Translations under genes and position numbers: made by a program
Part shown: positions 57,679-64,000 of the stretch, one piece after another
How positions within the stretch are numbered: the stretch's first letter is position 1
Layout: each line of letters opens with the position of its first letter
Source: Sphaerisporangium perillae
GTDB lineage: Bacteria > Actinomycetota > Actinomycetes > Streptosporangiales > Streptosporangiaceae
DNA length: 64,000 nucleotides
Assembly: GCF_023276435.1 (NCBI RefSeq)
Contig: NZ_JALLPO010000019.1
Location: 1-64,000, forward strand
Direction of reading: 5' to 3'
Notes under the pieces: model-generated
Databases searched by the model: none
What the model saw: the letters and a program-made list of their open reading frames with translations, nothing else
What the model was told of the DNA's origin: nothing

Positions 57679-58890
57679 GTGCGCATCCTGGTGTACCCGC
57701 ACGCCATGGAGGTCGGCGGCAGCCAGCTCAACGCCGTCGAGCTCGCCGCCGCCGTCCAGCGGCTCGGCCACGAGGTCGGCGTCATCGGCGAGCCCGGCCC
57801 GCTGGTCGGCCACGTCACCGGCGCGGGCCTCGAACACCTGCCGCTGGACCCCGGGCGGCGCAGGCCCTCCCCTGCCACGGTGCGCATGCTGCGCGACCTG
57901 GCCATCCGGCGCGGCATCGACGTGATCCACGGGTACGAGTGGCCGCCGGGCGTGGAGGCCTTCTACGCGAGCCTGCGCGGCCCGGCCGCCGCCGTCTGCA
58001 CGATCATGTCGATGTCGGTGGCGCCGTTCCTGCCGTCCTCGCTGCCCCTGGTCGTCGGCACCCGCGAGATCCAGGAGCAGGCCGCTGCCGGACGCCGTCA
58101 CGTGCACCTCATCGAACCCCCGGTCGACGTGGCCGCGAACGCCCCAGGGCAGCCGGTGGAGGACTTCCGCCGCGAGTACGACCTGCCGGACGGGCCGTTC
58201 GACGTCGTCGTAGTCGGACGGCTGGTGGCCGAGCTGAAGCTCGAAGGGCTGCTCACCGCGATCGACGTCATCGGCCGCCTCGCCGGCGACCTGGACGTCC
58301 GGCTCATCGTGGTCGGCGACGGGCCCGCCAGGACCGAGGTGGAGGAGCGCGCCGCCGCCGCCAACGCGGCCGCCGGACGCCGCGTGGTCGTGGTGACCGG
58401 CCAGCTCCTGGACCCGCGGCCCGCGTACGCGGCGGCGACCGTCTGCCTCGGCATGGGCGGCTCCGCGCTTCGCTCGCTGGCCTTCGCCAAGCCGCTGATC
58501 GTGCAGGGCGAGCTGGGCTTCTTCGAGCTGCTGACCCCCGACACCGAGAAGACGTTCCTCAGTCAGGGCTGGTACGGCCTCGGCCAGGGACGGCACGAGG
58601 GCGCGGCACGCCTTTCGGCCCTGCTGCGCAGGCTGTACGCCGGGCCCGGCCTCCGGCGCGAGCTGGGCGAGTACGGCAGGCGGCTGGTCGTGGAACGCTT
58701 CAGCCTGGAGCGGGCCGCGCGGGTCCAGATGGAGATCTACGAGCAGGCCGTCACCGAACGTCCCGCCCGGCTCGACGCCCTCGGCACCGCGGCCGGCGTG
58801 CTGAACTACAAGCTGCGCCGCCGCTACGACCGCCTCCGCGGCACCCATGCCCGCGACGACTTCAACGCCGTGGCAAGGAACCCGAAATGA
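57679..58890 (+). CDS. Glycosyltransferase family 4 protein
   Basis: This 403-residue GT-B enzyme begins MRILVYPHAMEVGGSQLNAV, the usual GT4 acceptor-domain start with GGSQ. The donor half contains FDVVVVGRLVAELKLEGLLT, VRLIVVGDGPARTEVEERAA and ALRSLAFAKPLIVQGELGFF, where the EX7E motif is weak. It has no membrane helix. GTG 57679 sits directly behind the micro-ORF. It likely adds a sugar to the lipid-linked or protein-linked glycan of this locus. Confidence 0.87.
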   Translation: MRILVYPHAMEVGGSQLNAVELAAAVQRLGHEVGVIGEPGPLVGHVTGAGLEHLPLDPGRRRPSPATVRMLRDLAIRRGIDVIHGYEWPPGVEAFYASLRGPAAAVCTIMSMSVAPFLPSSLPLVVGTREIQEQAAAGRRHVHLIEPPVDVAANAPGQPVEDFRREYDLPDGPFDVVVVGRLVAELKLEGLLTAIDVIGRLAGDLDVRLIVVGDGPARTEVEERAAAANAAAGRRVVVVTGQLLDPRPAYAAATVCLGMGGSALRSLAFAKPLIVQGELGFFELLTPDTEKTFLSQGWYGLGQGRHEGAARLSALLRRLYAGPGLRRELGEYGRRLVVERFSLERAARVQMEIYEQAVTERPARLDALGTAAGVLNYKLRRRYDRLRGTHARDDFNAVARNPK

Positions 58891-58922
58891 TCCTCACTGA
58901 GCATCCCGGGAGTCGCGCGTGA
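58887..58922 (+). CDS. Possible 11-codon coupling ORF before the flippase
   Basis: ATG overlaps the glycosyltransferase stop (ATGA) and its TGA overlaps the flippase GTG (GTGA). It encodes MILTEHPGSRA. The double overlap suggests a translational bridge that keeps ribosomes on the message; a functional peptide is unlikely. Confidence 0.3.
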   Translation: MILTEHPGSRA

Positions 58923-60463
58923 GCGGCGCTGATGGCTCCTCGCTGGGGAGCAAGGCGGGTAAGGCGCTGGGGTGGAGTTTTCTGAGTACGCTGGCCGCGC
59001 GGTTCGGCACGTTGGCCATCGGCATCACGCTCGCCCGCGTCCTCGGGCCCACCGAGTTCGGCACCTTCGCGGTCGCGCTCGTCGCGCTGCTGGCCATGCT
59101 GAGCATCAACGAGCTGGGCGTCAGCCTCGCCATCGTCCGGTGGCCTGACGACCCGCGCACGATCGTGCCGACCGTGGCGACGATGTCCGCCGGGTTCAGC
59201 GTGCTGGTGTGCGGCGGTTTCGTCCTCCTGGCGCCGGCGTTCGCCGAGGCGATGGGGAACCCTGCCGCGACCGGGCCGGTACGGGTGCTGGCGCTCAGCG
59301 TCGTGACCAACGGCCTGGTGTCCACCTCCGCCGCCCTGATGCAGCGCGAGTTCATGCAGGGACGCAAGATGATCGCCGACCAGGTGGACAACTGGCTCGG
59401 CGCGCTGATCTCCCTCACGCTCGCCCTCCTCGGCTGGGGGGCGATGAGCCTGGCCGTCGGCCGGGTCTGCGGCTCGCTCGCCGGCGGCGTTCTGCTGATG
59501 ACCTTCGCGCCTCAGCGGCTGCGGTTCGGCTTCGACCCGGAGGTGGCACGCAGGCTGATCAGGTTCGGCCTGCCGCTCGCCGGGGCGTCCCTGCTGGTCT
59601 TCGCCGTGGGCTACGCCGACCAGATCGTCGTCGGGCACGTGCTCGGCTCCACCGCCCTGGGCTTCTACGTCCTCGCGGTGAACCTGTCGGGCTGGCCGGT
59701 GGCGGTGTTCTCCCAGCCGGTGCGCGCGGTGGCGCCCGCGGCCTTCGCGCGACTCCAGCACGACCGTCCGACGCTCAACCGCTCGTTCGTCACCGTCGCG
59801 GCGCTGCTCGTCGGGCTGACGCTGCCCATCTGCCTGCTGCTCAGCGGCGCGGCACCCTCGATCATCCGGTTCGTGTACGGGGACCAGTGGGAGACCGCGG
59901 CCATCGCGCTCGCCGGGCTGGGCGTGCTCGCCGGGCTGCGGATCTTCTTCGAGCTCGTCTACGACTACCTCGTCGTCCTCGAACGCTCGCGCGCGGTGCT
60001 CGCCGTCCAAGGCCTCTGGCTGGTCGTCCTGGTCCCCGCGATGTGGATCGGCGTCCAGCAGGACGGCCTGCGCGGGGCCGCGATCGCGCTCGTCGCCGTG
60101 GCCGGCGTCGTGGTCCTGCCCGCCTACCTGTGGATGCTGGGCCGCTCCGGCGTCCGCCTTCTCGACCTGGCGCGCGACCTGTGGCCGGCCGTGCTCGCCG
60201 CCCTCGCCGTCGGCGCCTTCGCCGTGCTGGCGCAGCGGAACATCACCCCCGATCTCGGCGTCCTCGCGGCGGCCGGTACGGTCGCGGTGCTGGTCGTGGG
60301 CCTGTACGGCTACCGCAGGCGCCGCGTGCTCGGCGAGCTGAGGCGGACGCCGGCGGGGCCACCGGTCCCCGTACCGGCCGGACAGCCGGACCCGGCACGG
60401 CACACCGGCGAGACGTCCACCGGTTCACCGGTCATGGGCCGGGACATCGAGGAGCACGCGTGA
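58919..60463 (+). CDS. MOP-superfamily polysaccharide flippase (Wzx-like)
   Basis: This 514-residue membrane transporter has about 14 helices and flips lipid-linked oligosaccharide. The start GWSFLSTLAARFGTLAIGIT is typical of the Polysacc_synt domain, followed by RVLGPTEFGTFAVALVALLA and ADQIVVGHVLGSTALGFYVL. The C-terminal 45 residues are a hydrophilic Pro/Thr-rich extension (TPAGPPVPVPAGQPDPARHT). The GTG at 58919 overlaps an 11-codon ORF that starts inside the upstream stop. It marks the export step for the glycan made by the neighbouring genes. Confidence 0.9.
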   Translation: MSGADGSSLGSKAGKALGWSFLSTLAARFGTLAIGITLARVLGPTEFGTFAVALVALLAMLSINELGVSLAIVRWPDDPRTIVPTVATMSAGFSVLVCGGFVLLAPAFAEAMGNPAATGPVRVLALSVVTNGLVSTSAALMQREFMQGRKMIADQVDNWLGALISLTLALLGWGAMSLAVGRVCGSLAGGVLLMTFAPQRLRFGFDPEVARRLIRFGLPLAGASLLVFAVGYADQIVVGHVLGSTALGFYVLAVNLSGWPVAVFSQPVRAVAPAAFARLQHDRPTLNRSFVTVAALLVGLTLPICLLLSGAAPSIIRFVYGDQWETAAIALAGLGVLAGLRIFFELVYDYLVVLERSRAVLAVQGLWLVVLVPAMWIGVQQDGLRGAAIALVAVAGVVVLPAYLWMLGRSGVRLLDLARDLWPAVLAALAVGAFAVLAQRNITPDLGVLAAAGTVAVLVVGLYGYRRRRVLGELRRTPAGPPVPVPAGQPDPARHTGETSTGSPVMGRDIEEHA

Positions 60464-61131
60464 CCCAACTACTGATCATCGGAGCGGGCGGATTCGCCCG
60501 GGAGACCGCGCAACTCGTCCACGCGATCAACGACGTCTCCCCCACCTGGGACCTGCTCGGCCACCTGGACGACGACCCCGCCAAGCACGGCACGCTCGTG
60601 GACGGCGTCCCGGTGCTCGGCGGGTCCGGCGAGGCGGTGGAACGCGAGGAGGCCCAGGTCGTGGTCTGCACGGGCAGCCCCCGCGACTACGGCAGCCGGG
60701 CGCGGATCGTCGCCCGCCTCGGCCTGCCGTCCGAGCGGTACGCGACGCTGGTCCATCCGAGCGCGAGCGTGTCCCGGTCGTCCTCGATCGGCCCGGGATC
60801 GGTCGTGCTGGCCCAGGTGGCGCTGACCGCCGCCGTCACCGTGGGGGCGCACGTGAGCGTGATGCCGCACGTGACGCTCACCCACGACGACGTGATCGGC
60901 GACTTCGCCACGCTGGCGGCCGGAGCGCGGCTCGCCGGAGGCGTCCACGTCGAGCCGGGAGCCTACGTCGGCTCCGGCGCCCTGGTCCGCGAGACCCTCA
61001 CGATCGGCTCCTCCGCCCTCGTCGGCATGGGGTCGGTCGTCACCCGCGACATCCCTCCCCGCGAGGTCTGGGCCGGAGTGCCCGCCCGTTTCATCCGTCC
61101 GAGCACCGTTGATGTTGGAGCACTGACTTGA
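60460..61131 (+). CDS. Sugar O/N-acyltransferase (PglD/NeuD-like)
   Basis: This 223-residue enzyme has an N-terminal PglD-type nucleotide-sugar-binding domain (QLLIIGAGGFARETAQLVHA, HLDDDPAKHGTLVDGVPVLG) and a C-terminal left-handed beta-helix of hexapeptide repeats (IGPGSVVLAQVALTAAVTVG, LAGGVHVEPGAYVGSGALVR). His in HVTLTHDDVIG is the likely base. Such enzymes acetylate an amino group of a diamino-sugar, fitting the two aminotransferases around it. GTG 60460 overlaps the flippase stop (GTGA), and its end overlaps the next TTG (TTGA). Confidence 0.88.
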   Translation: MTQLLIIGAGGFARETAQLVHAINDVSPTWDLLGHLDDDPAKHGTLVDGVPVLGGSGEAVEREEAQVVVCTGSPRDYGSRARIVARLGLPSERYATLVHPSASVSRSSSIGPGSVVLAQVALTAAVTVGAHVSVMPHVTLTHDDVIGDFATLAAGARLAGGVHVEPGAYVGSGALVRETLTIGSSALVGMGSVVTRDIPPREVWAGVPARFIRPSTVDVGALT

Positions 61132-62225
61132 TCCCGTTCGTCGATTTGCGCGCCGCCCACGCCGAGGTGGCCGAGGAAGTGCTCCAGGGTTTCGACCGGG
61201 TACTTCAGAACACCTCGTTCGTGCAGGGCCCGGACGTCGCGGCGTTCGAGGAGGAGTTCGCGGCCTTCTCCGGCGTGCCGCACTGCGTGGGCGTGGGCAA
61301 CGGCACCGACGCCATCGAGCTGGCCCTCCGCGCGTGCGGCCTGCCGCCCGGCGCCGGGGCCGTACTACCCGCCAACACCTTCGTCGCCACGGCCGAGGCC
61401 GTCGTCCGGGCCGGACTTCGGCCCATCCTGGCCGACTGCGACGACGACCACCTGCTCCTGGACCCGGAGTCCGCGGCCACCGCCACGGGGCCGGACACGG
61501 CGGCGATCCTCCCGGTCCACCTGTACGGCCAGCAGGCGCCGATGGCCGCCGTCCACGAGCTGGCCGCGCGGCGCGGCCTTGCCGTGGTCGAGGACGGCGC
61601 GCAGTCCCAGGGCTCCGAGCAAGCAGGACGCCCGCCGGTCGGCCTGGCCGCGACGAGCTTCTACCCTGGCAAGAACCTCGGCGCGTACGGCGAGGCCGGA
61701 GCGGTGCTGGCCTCCTCTCCCGGGCCGGCCCGCGCGATCCGGCTGCTGACCAGCCACGGCAGCGAGGTGAAGTACCGGCACGAGACGCTCGGCTTCAACT
61801 CGCGCCTGGACACCCTGCAGGCGGTCGTGCTGCGGGCCAAGCTCAAGCGCCTGGCCCGCTGGAACGAGCTGCGCCGCGCGGCGGCCGACCGGTACGAGAC
61901 GCTCCTGTCCGGCGTCGACGGCGTGCGGCTGCCGCGCACCGCGCCCGGCAACGTGCACGTCTGGCACCTGTACGTCATCCGGGTGCCCGAGCGCGACAAG
62001 GTGCTGGCCGGGCTCCAGGAGGCCGGAGTGCAGGCGCAGATCCACTACCCGGTCCCGGTGCACCTCCAGCCGGCGTTCCGCCACCTCGGCCACGGCCCCG
62101 GCGACTTCCCCGTCGCCGAGAAGGCCGCCGGCGAGATCCTGTCCCTCCCGATGCACCCCCACCTCACTCCCGCCCAGCAGGAAGAGGTCGCGGAGACCCT
62201 CGCCAAGGTCCTGGGACAACTCTGA
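61128..62225 (+). CDS. DegT/DnrJ/EryC1 sugar aminotransferase 2
   Basis: This 365-residue PLP aminotransferase is distinct from the one at 56436. It starts with IPFVDLRAAHAEVAEEVLQG (family start), then GVGNGTDAIELALRACGLPP, AVVEDGAQSQGSEQAGRPP and the Lys site SFYPGKNLGAYGEAGAVLAS, then FNSRLDTLQAVVLRAKLKRL. The sequence is closer to 3-amino-sugar types (WlbE/FdtB-like). The TTG start at 61128 overlaps the acyltransferase stop. It is the final gene of the operon and is followed by a perfect hairpin at 62232. Confidence 0.92.
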   Translation: MIPFVDLRAAHAEVAEEVLQGFDRVLQNTSFVQGPDVAAFEEEFAAFSGVPHCVGVGNGTDAIELALRACGLPPGAGAVLPANTFVATAEAVVRAGLRPILADCDDDHLLLDPESAATATGPDTAAILPVHLYGQQAPMAAVHELAARRGLAVVEDGAQSQGSEQAGRPPVGLAATSFYPGKNLGAYGEAGAVLASSPGPARAIRLLTSHGSEVKYRHETLGFNSRLDTLQAVVLRAKLKRLARWNELRRAAADRYETLLSGVDGVRLPRTAPGNVHVWHLYVIRVPERDKVLAGLQEAGVQAQIHYPVPVHLQPAFRHLGHGPGDFPVAEKAAGEILSLPMHPHLTPAQQEEVAETLAKVLGQL

Positions 62226-62231
62226 CCCGAT

Positions 62232-62260
62232 GCCGGATGGGACCCCTGGTCCCATCCGGC
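62232..62260. terminator. Terminator of the glycan operon
   Basis: GCCGGATGGGACC (62232-62244) pairs perfectly with GGTCCCATCCGGC (62248-62260) around CCT. It lies 7 bases after the last stop of the operon. Confidence 0.85.
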
Positions 62261-62331
62261 CGGCTTGCCAGGCCCGCCGCGGCCGGTCGCCCCGGCATCA
62301 CCTGATCAACATGCCCCTGCGCGAAGTCGTG

Positions 62332-62917
62332 TCAGGCGTCGAGAACGGCGAGATCGAGCCGGCGCAGACGATCCGGGTCGGCGATGATGTCGATTTCGGT
62401 GATCTTGTCATCGGTGATCGTGAAGCCGAGTACCAGGAACAGCTTTCCGCGGGGAGCCATCACGAGTCCGACCGCCCCGTTCACCAGCGCCGGCTGGGAG
62501 AACCGGACCCGCTCGGAGGCGGCGGACGCGCCCTTGGCCACGGCGTGGACGCCGCGGAGCACGATGGGTGCAGGGGTGGGGCCGGCCGCCCGGTCGGCTC
62601 GGAGCACCACGTCCGGATCGAGCACGGCGACCAGCGCGTCGAAGTCCCCGCCACGGGAGGCGGCCAGGAAGGCCTCGACGACTCGACGCTGGCGGGTCAG
62701 ATCGGCGTCGGGCACCGAGGCGCCCCCTCTGACCCGGCGGCGGGCGCGGCTCGCGAGTTGCCGCGCCGCCGCCGGGGACCGATCGATCATCACCGCGATC
62801 TCCTCGAACGGCACGGCGAACATGTCGTGCAGCACGAACGCGAGCCGCTCGGCCGGCGACAGCGCCTCCAGTACCACCAGCAGCGCCAGCCCGACCGAGG
62901 CGGCTACCTGCGGGCAA
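62332..62917 (-). pseudogene. Truncated ECF41-type sigma factor (region 4 plus SnoaL-like tail)
   Basis: The remaining part holds sigma region 4 (VVLEALSPAERLAFVLHDMF, VPFEEIAVMIDRSPAAARQL with the HTH) and the C-terminal SnoaL-like domain typical of SigJ/ECF41 (VVEAFLAASRGGDFDALVAV, DPDVVLRADRAAG, KLFLVLGFTITDDKITEIDI). Region 2 and its -10-binding residues are missing; upstream of about 62917 the frame turns into unrelated sequence. A start at 63018 is open but not homologous. Loss of region 2 should abolish sigma activity, so I call it a pseudogene, perhaps a junction of a deletion. Confidence 0.75.
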
Positions 62918-63146
62918 GTCGCAAGCACCGGCTGATCATGTCGGTCAGGACCCCCGGCAAGGCCGCCGCCGCATACCGGGCCGGCGCCAACCTCGCCCCC
63001 GAACGGGCCGTCGGCCACCGAACCTGGGAGGACTTCCTGGCGGAGACGGTGAACCAGTGCCCGTCAGGCGGCGTTCCCCCCGTTGTAGCGTGACGCGCCG
63101 CGACGTCGCGCTGGAGGCGGACGATATCGAGATCCTTCGGACCGAG

Positions 63147-63184
63147 GACGTCCAGGCCGGCCGGCGCCGGCCGGCCTGGACGTC
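63147..63184. terminator. Perfect 38-bp palindrome downstream of katG
   Basis: The left arm GACGTCCAGGCCGGCCGGC (63147-63165) is exactly complementary to the right arm (63166-63184), with no loop base. On the minus strand it follows the katG stop by 13 bases and is therefore probably its terminator. A perfect, loopless dyad could also form a cruciform. Confidence 0.7.
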
Positions 63185-63197
63185 ATGATCCTCGTGA

Positions 63198-64000
<803 letters not shown>

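Noticed and set aside
62938-63093. Short plus-strand frame ending ...CPSGGVPPVVA
   Set aside because: It follows the sigma-factor junction and shows no family resemblance and no clear ribosome site; may be part of a deleted gene but cannot be supported.

Overview
This is GC-rich actinobacterial chromosome. The third-position G/C bias, GTG/TTG starts, SigE-family sigma factor, Pro-rich Ser/Thr kinase, GH18 chitinase, DUF4082 secreted proteins and tRNA style point to a mycelial actinomycete, probably near Streptosporangiaceae/Nonomuraea. That placement is an inference; no rRNA or marker gene is present to fix it.

Layout. (1) 1-8.3 kb is an integration hotspot. It holds a frameshifted IS3-type and a truncated IS110-type transposase remnant, a DUF4279 pair, and a remnant island of about 5.3 kb bounded by a 61-bp direct repeat of the 3' part of tRNA-Tyr (2035-2095 and 7289-7349). 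The island carries a PIN-like nuclease candidate, an isochorismatase-like hydrolase, a HAD fragment, a Crp/Fnr regulator with a small membrane peptide, and two integrase C-terminal scars. A third integrase tail lies beyond yajQ, and a tRNA-Arg 3' fragment marks another old att site. (2) 8.4-16.8 kb is a complete sugar uptake and catabolism locus: a SorC regulator and an RPE-like epimerase diverge from permease, binding lipoprotein, ATPase, SIS isomerase, FGGY kinase and transaldolase-like aldolase. Two copies of a perfect palindrome are the likely SorC operators. (3) 17-23.7 kb holds a GH18 chitinase, an RHH/PIN toxin-antitoxin pair, a secreted beta-propeller-like protein, a PNPOx protein, a SigE-family sigma factor with a membrane partner, and HtpX.

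(4) 23.8-40.2 kb carries a split complex I cluster: nuoA-B-C-H and nuoI-J-K-L-M-N, with no nuoD, E, F or G. The halves are separated by 6.5 kb containing an HhH membrane protein, a membrane Ser/Thr kinase with a related membrane module, an MBL hydrolase, a TetR/FAD-monooxygenase pair and an SDR tail. Several Nuo subunits carry low-complexity tails. A lipoprotein polysaccharide deacetylase and the korA/korB 2-oxoacid:ferredoxin oxidoreductase follow (40.4-45.3 kb). Ferredoxin could plausibly link Kor to the Nuo complex that lacks its NADH module.

(5) 45.4-62.2 kb is a surface-glycan locus: a DUF4082/beta-helix protein, an RmlC-like epimerase, a methyltransferase, a 1346-residue secreted DMFase-like/DUF4082 protein, and then a tightly coupled operon (Gfo/Idh dehydrogenase, SDR epimerase, GT, DegT aminotransferase, GT4, MOP flippase, PglD-like acyltransferase, second DegT aminotransferase). 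It looks like amino-sugar nucleotide synthesis, assembly and export without a polymerase or initiating transferase in the window. (6) The end holds a truncated ECF41-type sigma factor and the C-terminal part of katG, which runs off the window.
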